Shown here: positions 35,070-41,338 of the stretch, in pieces
Position numbering within the stretch: the first letter of the stretch is position 1
Layout of the letters: the number at the start of each line of letters is the position of its first letter
Assembly: GCA_029862125.1 (NCBI GenBank)
Contig: JAOTXY010000025.1
Location: 1-41,338 of the forward strand
DNA length: 41,338 nt
Source: Gammaproteobacteria bacterium
GTDB lineage: Bacteria > Pseudomonadota > Gammaproteobacteria > GCA-001735895
Direction of reading: 5' to 3'
Notes under the pieces: model-generated
Seen by the model: the letters and a program-made list of their open reading frames with translations, nothing else
Databases searched by the model: none
Told to the model about the DNA's origin: nothing
Translations under genes and position numbers: made by a program

Positions 35070-36806
35070 TTAGTTTGTCGCCAGAACTGGCTCGATTGAG
35101 CAGGTTTGGTCCCACTGCCATACCTTGGAAAATTCGTTCACCGCACAGGACAGCGAGATATTATCGAGACGGATGCGAGCAGTTGAACTCCCCGTTGCCT
35201 CGATCACGATCAGGTTGGCGATGTTACCCAGGTCGATACCATTGCCGCCGTCGAGTGGATTAGCGAGCAAATCAGAGACACGAATTGCAACATGGGTCCA
35301 TTTGCCAACGGCCGGCGTCTCGATCACGTGTTGCCCCAGGTCTGGATAGCCACTATCAAGCTTGGCCACCAACCTGGTACCGGCATCGATGCTTTCTATA
35401 AACAGGTCGAACTCGAGCGTTCCATGATTGCGCCAGGCGGAGCCACCGACCAGGCGGAAGCCTTTTGCAAAAAATTCAACATCACTCATATCAGCAGAAG
35501 AGAAGAAAACATTGCCGGGTCCGGAGAAGCTGACATCCAGTACCTTGCCGTGCTCGCCGCCAATGTCCGGTTCAGTGATTACGACATTACCGGCGGATTT
35601 CATCCAGCTGTTGATAACCGGAGTATTTGCGATAGTACGATCGCCGGCATTGAAGGTGAGGGTCTCCGGGCCGTCCTGAAAAATTGGAAAACGGTTAACC
35701 CGTGGTGCACCGGCATCCGGGACGATTTCGATCGAGGCATCAACCGGCGCATCGGGTGCCGAGGCGCATCCCGTGCCGTCGCTCTTGCCAGAGCCGCACT
35801 GATACACGCGAACATAATCGACCAGGAATTCACGATCGCTCTCCCAGTTCCTGTCCGGCTGGCCGGGCCAGTGCCCACCCACCGCCAGGTTTAGCAGCAG
35901 GTGAAATTCCTGGTCGTAGGGTGCCCGCCGATTAGCAACGCTAAAGCCTTTTTCCTGGCCGTTCCAGATATAGTTGAACCAGTTAGCCGAGCTTTGTGTC
36001 GCGTAGTGCACGCCGTCGACAAACCAGCGTATTTCGTCCGCTTCCCATTCGATCATGAAATCGTGGAACTCGCGGGTAAAACTTCTGGGGGATTCAAAGT
36101 CTCTGCCATGGGCTGACCACTGCGGCCACTTCATACCGTAATTCATTGAGCCGTGTATCTCATTCGTCGCGCCCGCCGTGTCGAGGCTGACCGCCTCCAT
36201 GATATCGATCTCGCCGCTGGACGGCCATCCACCGTATACCCAGTCGGTCGGTAGCATCCAGATCGCCGGCCACATGCCCTGGCCGCCGGCTAGCCTGGCG
36301 CGAACCACGACGCGCCCGTATTTAAACTCAAACCGGTTTTTAGTACGAAGTCGGGCCGAAGTGTAAGACTTCGTCATCGACGTATCGTTGATATCATACT
36401 CGGGGTGATCCGCCGAATGCGCGGGGCCGCTGAATTTTTCTTCTTTCGCGACCAGGTGGAGAATCCCGTCACTGTCGACAAAGGAATTTTGCTCACGATT
36501 GGTATAACACTGCGCCTCGTTGTTACCGTGATCGGTGCAATCGAACGCATGTTCCCATTTCCTCGAATCGATCGTGTCGCCGTCAAATTCGTCACTCCAT
36601 ACCAGCTCCCAGGAATGAGACGCCGCTGCGTTTGCCGGTCTGGGTCCGGCACAGGAAGCGATTAAAACAGACATGGTAGCTAATAGCAGTAAGCGTTTGA
36701 TATTTTGAGAGGAAGATTCTTTCACCGTATGTTGTGTTCGGGTCGTCTTGATAGTTATCGGTTTTTTTTGTTTTCTGGTTCGCTGACCGTGATCAAGATG
36801 TCGCAT
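35070..36806 (-). CDS. GH16 beta-glucanase-type lipoprotein with C-terminal sugar-binding-like domain
   Basis: Secreted, lipid-anchored glycoside hydrolase family 16 enzyme (578 aa as drawn). The lipobox is LIASC with Cys 52. The GH16 domain spans about 62-340: WSDEFDGDTIDSRKWEHAF at its start and GEIDIMEAV with Glu 199 and Glu 204 as nucleophile and acid/base, so it is probably active on beta-1,3 or mixed-linkage glucans such as laminarin. A polar linker (about 345-370) leads to a C-terminal beta-sandwich of about 180 residues (NVVITEPDIGG, then LFIESIDAGTRLVAKLDSGYPDLG) of the galactose-binding/ExoP-like type. A GTG at 36725 gives a compact 24-residue signal peptide and is a plausible true start. 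Convergent with arfB. Confidence 0.9.
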   Translation of the reverse strand: MRHLDHGQRTRKQKKPITIKTTRTQHTVKESSSQNIKRLLLLATMSVLIASCAGPRPANAAASHSWELVWSDEFDGDTIDSRKWEHAFDCTDHGNNEAQCYTNREQNSFVDSDGILHLVAKEEKFSGPAHSADHPEYDINDTSMTKSYTSARLRTKNRFEFKYGRVVVRARLAGGQGMWPAIWMLPTDWVYGGWPSSGEIDIMEAVSLDTAGATNEIHGSMNYGMKWPQWSAHGRDFESPRSFTREFHDFMIEWEADEIRWFVDGVHYATQSSANWFNYIWNGQEKGFSVANRRAPYDQEFHLLLNLAVGGHWPGQPDRNWESDREFLVDYVRVYQCGSGKSDGTGCASAPDAPVDASIEIVPDAGAPRVNRFPIFQDGPETLTFNAGDRTIANTPVINSWMKSAGNVVITEPDIGGEHGKVLDVSFSGPGNVFFSSADMSDVEFFAKGFRLVGGSAWRNHGTLEFDLFIESIDAGTRLVAKLDSGYPDLGQHVIETPAVGKWTHVAIRVSDLLANPLDGGNGIDLGNIANLIVIEATGSSTARIRLDNISLSCAVNEFSKVWQWDQTCSIEPVLATN

Positions 36807-37132
36807 AATTGTTTCTGTTCAAATGATAATAGCGAAAGATCAATTGAACAAAAAACATGTCCGAATCATTACTGACTGAGGTCAGATTAAGTCCAATTCG
36901 GAAGTAAAGCTGACACTTCGAATACTTATTTTCTCTTGCCAACGGCCTGACGTTAGTGCTATATAGCATCCAGCAACTAGTGTTTGCTGTCAAGAAGAAG
37001 CGCCAGAATAAAAACAGATAGAGAGCAGGCGCCAGGGCGAAACCAAATCGAAGAGATCGCTTATAGATATTCTAGACATCATTTATTTGAACAGATTCTT
37101 GCGCTGTAATTGAAACTATAGGAGCGACATTT
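36807..37132. other. Divergent intergenic region between GH16 and lipoprotein pair
   Basis: A 326-bp AT-rich gap holding regulatory DNA for two divergent genes. Inverted repeats seen: CTGAC-TGAG-GTCAG at 36872-36885, a 10-bp palindrome GCTATATAGC at 36958-36967, and an arm pair with one bulge (ATTCGGAAGT / ACTTCGAAT) at about 36896-36925. None is assigned to a regulator. No convincing gene lies within. The last 44 bp carry the leader shared with the next gene pair. Confidence 0.55.
37089..37107 (+). repeat. Duplicated leader element, copy 1
   Basis: GAACAGATTCTTGCGCTGT, 26 bp before the ATG of the first small lipoprotein. It matches copy 2 (37607-37625) at 18 of 19 positions at nearly the same distance from the start, so the duplication that made the two genes included their leaders, or the element is a kept regulatory site. 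Confidence 0.6.
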
Positions 37133-37561
37133 ATGTATAAGAGATTATCAAAAATATTAGTCGTAATAACCGCCACATTTGGATTGCTGGCCTGTGCGAC
37201 CGGAACCGTGTTTGAACAAAAACTTCAGGGCGAAGGGGCCAAGCGCATGAACGCCGAGCAGGTAAAATCGCATCTCGCCGGAAACACACAGCAATGGATT
37301 AACGGTGGGGCGTACTTTGTTCCGGATGGAACGGTATATGTTAAGTATGCAGGTAAAGTTTTCCCCAAGACAAACTGGACCGTAGACAGTGATGGCAAGG
37401 TCTGCTTAGTGAATCCCGATGGTTTCGTTACCAGCTGCTCTGCGTATTTCGATAAGGACGGGAAAGTCTGGGTTGTTACTCTGGAAATAATGGGTAAAGC
37501 GCAACAGACCGAAGGGGGTGTTGATACTATCCTGGAAGGAAACCAGCTTTCTGATATCTAG
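37133..37561 (+). CDS. Small lipoprotein, first of a tandem paralogous pair
   Basis: A 142-aa lipoprotein with signal peptide and lipobox LLAC (Cys 21). Its mature domain (about 40-125) has the pattern NGGAYFVPDGTVYVKYAGKVFPKTNW, then DGKVCLV and CSAYFDKDGKVWVVTLEIMG, weakly reminiscent of DUF995-type proteins (a guess from pattern, not a search). Cys residues in KVCLV and SCSAYF may form a disulfide. It shares almost all these features with the next gene, including the final LEGNxLS motif. A good ribosome site (AGGAG) precedes the ATG. The function is unknown; the place between GH16 and GH17 genes hints at an envelope or polysaccharide role. Confidence 0.82.
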   Translation: MYKRLSKILVVITATFGLLACATGTVFEQKLQGEGAKRMNAEQVKSHLAGNTQQWINGGAYFVPDGTVYVKYAGKVFPKTNWTVDSDGKVCLVNPDGFVTSCSAYFDKDGKVWVVTLEIMGKAQQTEGGVDTILEGNQLSDI

Positions 37562-37585
37562 TCCAGGTGAGCACATAGGTTCTGC

Positions 37586-37605
37586 ATTATTCATCATTAT
37601 TCATC
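37586..37605 (+). repeat. Perfect tandem 10-bp repeat
   Basis: ATTATTCATC occurs twice head to tail (37586-37595, 37596-37605) just upstream of leader copy 2. It is absent before the first gene and probably a recent slippage product or regulatory spacer. Confidence 0.5.
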
Positions 37606-37606
37606 G

Positions 37607-37625
37607 GAACAGTTTCTTGCGCTGT
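37607..37625 (+). repeat. Duplicated leader element, copy 2
   Basis: GAACAGTTTCTTGCGCTGT, 25 bp before the ATG of the second small lipoprotein; see copy 1 at 37089-37107. The stretch between the element and the start also lines up with the first leader, with a purine-rich ribosome site in each. Confidence 0.6.
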
Positions 37626-37649
37626 TCCTGAAATTAGAAGGAAGACATC

Positions 37650-38147
37650 ATGTACCAAAGCATATTGAAAATATTACTCGTTGTAGCTGTCTCGGTTGGA
37701 CTGCTGGCATGCGCAACTGTAGAAAAACTGGAGCGACAACAGGAGCAGCAGCTGATAGATGCCGGTGCCACCGTATTAAGTCGTCAGCAGGTTATTGATT
37801 ATCTCTCCGGAAAAACCCAGGAATGGGAAAATGGGGGTGCCTACTTTCGTCCGGACGGCGTTGTCTATGTCAAGTTTGGAGGTAAAGTTTATCCTGAAAG
37901 AACCTGGGTTGCAGATCGTACCGGGCGGGTCTGCGTTGTATTGCCCGATGGTGCAAACTCGAGTTGTTCCCGGTACTTCGACTACGACGGAGATATCTGG
38001 GTTATTACGCTGGAAATATTCGGTGAAAAGCTAAGTAGCGCGCGTGCCTTCAGTGTCAGAAGAGATGGCAGCATCGACGCTACCGATAATTCGATCAGTG
38101 GAGGTCCAAGCACGGTCCTGGAAGGGAACCGGCTCTCTGAAATGTAA
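37650..38147 (+). CDS. Small lipoprotein, second of the tandem pair
   Basis: A 165-aa lipoprotein, lipobox LLAC (Cys 21), paralogous to the preceding gene: NGGAYFRPDGVVYVKFGGKVYPERTW, GRVCVVLPDG, CSRYFDYDGDIWVITLEIFG and the shared ending LEGNRLSEM. It differs by an insertion of about 23 residues (from SSARAFSVRRDG to ISGGPS) before the final motif and by a Gln/Glu-rich start to the mature part (KLERQQEQQLIDAG). The ribosome site AAGGAAG is good. It lies 88 bp after its paralogue and 44 bp before the GH17 gene, so it may be co-transcribed with the latter. Confidence 0.82.
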   Translation: MYQSILKILLVVAVSVGLLACATVEKLERQQEQQLIDAGATVLSRQQVIDYLSGKTQEWENGGAYFRPDGVVYVKFGGKVYPERTWVADRTGRVCVVLPDGANSSCSRYFDYDGDIWVITLEIFGEKLSSARAFSVRRDGSIDATDNSISGGPSTVLEGNRLSEM

Positions 38148-38191
38148 CCCGCCGATTTCGGATAAAGCAGATATTTGCGGAATAAGAATAC

Positions 38192-39205
38192 GTGATCCCA
38201 ATGCTTAGACTTGTTTCCCTGGCAGTTGTAGTGCTGCTCGCAGCCTGCATTTCGATTCCTTCTGGAGAGACTCAAACTTCCGCCGCAAATACATCCCTCG
38301 TCAAAAGAGAATTTAATCCCAGCCTCGATGGCAAATGGATCGGCAACGGCATTTCCTACGGGGCCTATCGCGATGGTGAGGGGCCGGATACCGGCGTGAC
38401 TTCGAAGGCCAATATCCTCGAAGACATGCAGATCATGATGAAACACTGGAACCTGATTCGTCTGTACGGATCGGACCCGCAGTCGGAGAGGATCCTCGAG
38501 GTCATCCGGGATAATGACATACCAATGCGTGTCATGCTGGGTGCCTGGCTGGATGGTCACAAGTCGGTGGAGGAAAACAATGAACAGGCCAGGCGCTTGA
38601 TCGAGTTGGCCAACCGCTTTCCCGAGATCGTTGTCGCCGCGAATGTGGGTAACGAGATTTTCGTCTACTGGTCCTGGCACAAGATCGATGATGTGGACTG
38701 GGTCATCGAGCATATCCGCAAGGTGCGGGCTTCCATCAAGCAGCCGGTGACCGTCAGCGATGATTACAATTTCTGGAACAAGCCTGAATCCCAGAAAGTG
38801 GCTGCCGAACTCGACTTTATCTGCATGCATGGTTATGCGCTTTGGAACAGCCAGCAACTGTCGAACGGACTGGGCTGGACCGTTGAGACCTATAACGATA
38901 TCCAGGGCCATCACCCCGATCACAAGATTGCCTTTTGTGAAACCGGCTGGGCCACCAGCAAAGTGGATGGCGATGGCAGTGACGAGGATGTACTGGTCGT
39001 CGGTGCGGTGGGTCAGGACGAGCAGAAGGTATTCTTTGACCAGTACGACCAGTGGGTCAACGACAACCAGGTCATCTCGTTTTACTTTTCATCCTTTGAC
39101 GAACAGTGGAAGGGTGGTTTCGACGGCGCCGATGCGATGGATAAGATGGAAAAGCACTGGGGTCTCTACAAGTCGGACCGCAGTCCCAAGAAGGCCATGC
39201 AGTAA
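38192..39205 (+). CDS. GH17-type beta-1,3-glucanase/transglycosylase lipoprotein
   Basis: Lipid-anchored glycoside hydrolase family 17 protein (337 aa). Signal and lipobox LLAAC (Cys 19) come first. The barrel shows GNGISYGAYRDGEGPD, WNLIRLYGSD, VGNEIF with Glu 155 (acid/base) and FCETGWAT with Glu 250 (nucleophile), the paired glutamates of clan GH-A at the usual spacing. It could hydrolyse or transglycosylate beta-1,3-glucan at the outer membrane. A GTG start is used at 38192; an ATG three codons on (38201) is a second option. It is near a GH16 glucanase and follows the paralogous lipoproteins. A hairpin lies between it and pgl. Confidence 0.9.
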   Translation: MIPMLRLVSLAVVVLLAACISIPSGETQTSAANTSLVKREFNPSLDGKWIGNGISYGAYRDGEGPDTGVTSKANILEDMQIMMKHWNLIRLYGSDPQSERILEVIRDNDIPMRVMLGAWLDGHKSVEENNEQARRLIELANRFPEIVVAANVGNEIFVYWSWHKIDDVDWVIEHIRKVRASIKQPVTVSDDYNFWNKPESQKVAAELDFICMHGYALWNSQQLSNGLGWTVETYNDIQGHHPDHKIAFCETGWATSKVDGDGSDEDVLVVGAVGQDEQKVFFDQYDQWVNDNQVISFYFSSFDEQWKGGFDGADAMDKMEKHWGLYKSDRSPKKAMQ

Positions 39206-39215
39206 AACCTGGTTC

Positions 39216-39245
39216 GGTTCAGGCCCGCATTGCCTGGCCTGAACC
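39216..39245. terminator. Hairpin between convergent GH17 and pgl genes
   Basis: GGTTCAGGCC (39216-39225) and GGCCTGAACC (39236-39245) form a perfect 10-bp stem around a 10-base loop, 10 bp after the GH17 stop and 4 bp after the pgl stop. A T-rich stretch follows only weakly (TTTT on the minus side), so it is a likely bidirectional, imperfect terminator. Confidence 0.6.
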
Positions 39246-39249
39246 AGTT

Positions 39250-39957
39250 CTAGGCGGCCCAGTAAACCTCGAGCGGCGTCTGCTGCTGATGGATCATGAG
39301 GCTGATCGGTCGATCAGCCGTGGGACTGTTGTCCCGTGCCTGCTGGTAAACTTCCCACTTGTCAGCCCCGGTAATTAACAAAATCAATCTGCGGCTTTGC
39401 AGGATACTCCAGGGCGTCATCGTCATGCGTTCGAGGTTGTCGCCGGTCACTTCAGATTTAATGGCACGAATGGTCGCGCAATGTTGTTTCGTAGCCAGTG
39501 CCGTGGTTAGCCCCCCGGCGCCTGGAAAAAGCGAAGCGGTGTGACTGTCCGGCCCCATGCCGAGCAGACAAATCGTCCAGGGTGACGGTAAAGCGGCATA
39601 GCGAGTGTTGCATTCGGCCTCGCCGTCAAACGGGGTTTGGTGATCGTTTTTCATGCCCGTGAAGTTTGCGCTTTGCGCCTTGTTGATGAGCATGGTTTCG
39701 CGCAACAGGCGTTCATTGCTGGCGGCGCTATCCGCATCCACCCAGCGTTCGTCGACGAGTGCAACGTTGATCTCGCTCCAGTTTAAATCGGCTGTTGATA
39801 GCTGCCGATAAAGTGGGGCCGGAGTCGAGCCACCCGAAAGCAGCAATGTTGCCGACGCATGTTGATCCAGAGCCTGTTGCAGGTCCGCGGTAAAAACCTG
39901 GTACAGGGCCTCGATCAATTCAGCGCGATCGTTAAATTTATGTTCGATTATGGCCAT
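39250..39957 (-). CDS. pgl: 6-phosphogluconolactonase
   Basis: Hydrolyses 6-phosphogluconolactone to 6-phosphogluconate, linking glucose-6-phosphate oxidation to the Entner-Doudoroff genes next to it (235 aa, DevB/NagB-type fold). Family patterns are LLSGGSTPAPLYRQL near the N-terminus, VALVDERWVDADSAASNERLLRE in the middle, and LLGMGPDSHTASLFPG with the catalytic-loop His. It is the last gene of the edd-eda-pgl run, 45 bp after eda. No zwf is in the window. Confidence 0.95.
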   Translation of the reverse strand: MAIIEHKFNDRAELIEALYQVFTADLQQALDQHASATLLLSGGSTPAPLYRQLSTADLNWSEINVALVDERWVDADSAASNERLLRETMLINKAQSANFTGMKNDHQTPFDGEAECNTRYAALPSPWTICLLGMGPDSHTASLFPGAGGLTTALATKQHCATIRAIKSEVTGDNLERMTMTPWSILQSRRLILLITGADKWEVYQQARDNSPTADRPISLMIHQQQTPLEVYWAA

Positions 39958-40002
39958 TGTCCGAATTTGTAATTTACTGAAAGGTGGTTTGTCCTGGCGG
40001 CT

Positions 40003-40626
40003 CTATTCGAGTGCACCACGAACGTCGGATGCCAGTTGTGCGATCTGCTCCCAGTCCTGGTTCTGGACTGCGCTCGCCGGGCATACCCATGATCCGCCGA
40101 CGCAGGCGACATTGGGTAATTTCAGGAAGTCGATAAAATTCTCAGCGCCGATACCCCCGGTAGGACAGAACTTCATCTCCGGCAATGGTCCATGTATCGC
40201 CTTGAGCATACCGATACCACCGGCCTGCTGCGCTGGAAACAGCTTGAGCGCCTTAAATCCATGCTCGTGCGCGCGCATGACTTCGCTTGGGCTAAACACG
40301 CCCGGAAGAAACGGCAGGTCGGCTGTTCTGCTTGCGGCTAATAGGGTATCGGTTAGCCCGGGACTGACGGCAAACCGGGCACCGGCTTCGATCGATTGCT
40401 GGAACTGTTCGGGCCGGGTAACGGTGCCAACGCCGACAATGGCACCCGTTACCGCTTGCGAAATTTCATGAATTGCCTGCATCGCGACGTCGGTTCGCAG
40501 AGTCACCTCGAGCACCGGCAGGCCGCCATCGACAAGCGCCTGCGCCAGCGGCACTGCCTGCTCGAGCTGGTCGATTACGATCACCGGGACGACCGGTGAC
40601 TGGTTTAAAATTTCATCAATTTTCAT
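40003..40626 (-). CDS. eda: 2-keto-3-deoxy-6-phosphogluconate aldolase
   Basis: Cleaves KDPG to pyruvate and glyceraldehyde-3-phosphate, completing the Entner-Doudoroff pathway (207 aa, class I aldolase). The Schiff-base Lys 128 lies in ALKLFPAQQAGG, Glu 40 and Arg 44 in LEVTLRT, and the phosphate-binding FCPTGGIGAENF follows. It overlaps the edd stop by 11 bp, so edd and eda are translationally coupled. The trimeric cytosolic enzyme can also cleave other 2-keto-4-hydroxy acids; the context favours KDPG. Confidence 0.96.
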   Translation of the reverse strand: MKIDEILNQSPVVPVIVIDQLEQAVPLAQALVDGGLPVLEVTLRTDVAMQAIHEISQAVTGAIVGVGTVTRPEQFQQSIEAGARFAVSPGLTDTLLAASRTADLPFLPGVFSPSEVMRAHEHGFKALKLFPAQQAGGIGMLKAIHGPLPEMKFCPTGGIGAENFIDFLKLPNVACVGGSWVCPASAVQNQDWEQIAQLASDVRGALE

Positions 40627-41338
40627 GGACTAAGACCGGTTCGGATTCGTTTAAGGGTGAAGGGTCCTCGGTAAAGATACTCATCGCGCCCTGTTCGGCG
40701 CCGGTGACGCGCTGGCGAAAGCCATCGAACAACTCCCGACCCATGCCCCACTGCTGTTCGCAATGATCCGCGCTCGCGGCTGGGCGTGATTTTAATTCTT
40801 CATCGGCAACATTGACACTGAGGATGCCGCGTCGCGCGTCGAGCAGAATCTCGTCGCCATCCCGAATACGCGAGATAAACCCACCGGCCTGGCTTTCGGG
40901 AGTCAGGTGGATCGCCGCCGGCACCTTTCCCGACGCGCCCGACATGCGCCCGTCGGTGACCAGCGCCACTTTAAAACCCCGGTTCTGTAACACGCCAAGG
41001 GGCGGTGTCAGCTTGTGCAATTCCGGCATGCCGTTGGCACGTGGACCCTGGTCTCGAATCACGGCAACGAAGTCCTTGTCCAGCTCACCGGCATTGAACG
41101 CAGCCATAACCTGTTCCTGGGTGTCGAACACTACTGCCGGCGCCTGCACTACCTGGTGTTCGGGTTTAACCGCTGAAATCTTGATCATCGCCCGGCCCAG
41201 GTTACCTTCCAGCAATTGCAATCCACCGGTCTCCGAAAAGGCCTGCGGCAGCTTGCGCAGAATATCTTCATCTCCGCTATTTTGCGGGGCGGGTCGCCAG
41301 CCCAGGTTACCCTGGTCGATCCAGGGCTCCTCGCAGTA
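40616..41338 (-). CDS. edd: 6-phosphogluconate dehydratase, C-terminal part (partial)
   Basis: Dehydrates 6-phosphogluconate to KDPG (IlvD/Edd family). Only the last 240 codons are in the window; the open frame continues past the right edge with no stop. The conserved C-terminal stretch reads [12 protein letters not shown], then [47 protein letters not shown] and [20 protein letters not shown], which match Edd rather than the shorter IlvD pattern. The Fe-S-ligating cysteines of the N-terminal part are outside the window. It overlaps eda by 11 bp. Confidence 0.94.
   Translation of the reverse strand, partial: YCEEPWIDQGNLGWRPAPQNSGDEDILRKLPQAFSETGGLQLLEGNLGRAMIKISAVKPEHQVVQAPAVVFDTQEQVMAAFNAGELDKDFVAVIRDQGPRANGMPELHKLTPPLGVLQNRGFKVALVTDGRMSGASGKVPAAIHLTPESQAGGFISRIRDGDEILLDARRGILSVNVADEELKSRPAASADHCEQQWGMGRELFDGFRQRVTGAEQGAMSIFTEDPSPLNESEPVLVHEN

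Noticed and set aside
1-41338. CRISPR arrays, IS elements, phage genes, tRNAs and toxin-antitoxin pairs
   Set aside because: Looked for on both strands by eye; no regularly spaced repeats other than the coding repeat, no transposase, integrase or tRNA-like TPsiC-arm sequence was found.

Overview
The window looks like a chromosomal segment of a free-living, probably marine or aquatic gammaproteobacterium. I base this on ArfB, a TIGR02647-type small protein, a glgC-glgA-glgB-glgP-glgX-malQ run, an Entner-Doudoroff edd-eda-pgl run, several c-di-GMP proteins and two complete or partial ABC uptake systems. Base composition looks moderate and even. I see no tRNA, rRNA, IS element, phage gene or CRISPR array, and most of the window is ordinary core and metabolic DNA.

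Layout. Positions 1-2956 (minus) hold a dipeptide/oligopeptide-type ABC importer: binding protein, then permease B, then permease C, which runs off the left edge. Positions 3146-4013 hold two convergent small envelope lipoproteins. Positions 4405-8747 hold an HDOD-histidine kinase followed 17 bp later by a REC-PAS-GGDEF-EAL response regulator, a likely two-component route into c-di-GMP. Two small genes follow (TIGR02647 type and an alpha/beta hydrolase). Positions 9632-15819 (minus) hold a LuxR-type regulator, a polyamine ABC importer in potABCD order, a clear intrinsic terminator, and a NylB/class-C-like serine hydrolase.

Positions 16081-19319 (plus) hold a helix-hairpin-helix protein with a striking 26-unit lysine/arginine/glutamate repeat tail, then a cassette of CBS protein, ArsB/NhaD-type ion transporter and second CBS protein. 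A VOC protein, a flavin-reductase-like protein and a PAS-GGDEF cyclase follow.

Positions 22043-34181 (plus) are a dense glycogen metabolism cluster: glgC, a 66-aa unknown ORF coupled to glgA, a divergent glgA, glgB, glgP, glgX and malQ. Together they make ADP-glucose, polymerise and branch it, phosphorolyse and debranch the polymer, and recycle short maltodextrins. A small basic unknown protein and the ribosome rescue factor arfB follow.

Positions 35070-39205 contain secreted or lipid-anchored beta-glucan-type hydrolases (GH16 on minus, GH17 on plus) around a tandem pair of paralogous small lipoproteins whose leaders are duplicated as well. Positions 39250-41338 (minus) are edd (partial), eda and pgl. 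The right third is thus centred on glucose-polymer turnover and glucose-6-phosphate catabolism. The most interesting items are the repeat-tailed HhH protein, the coupled glgC/glgA small ORF with its atypical glgA, the CBS-transporter-CBS cassette, and the duplicated lipoprotein pair. None is proven to be a new system from sequence alone.
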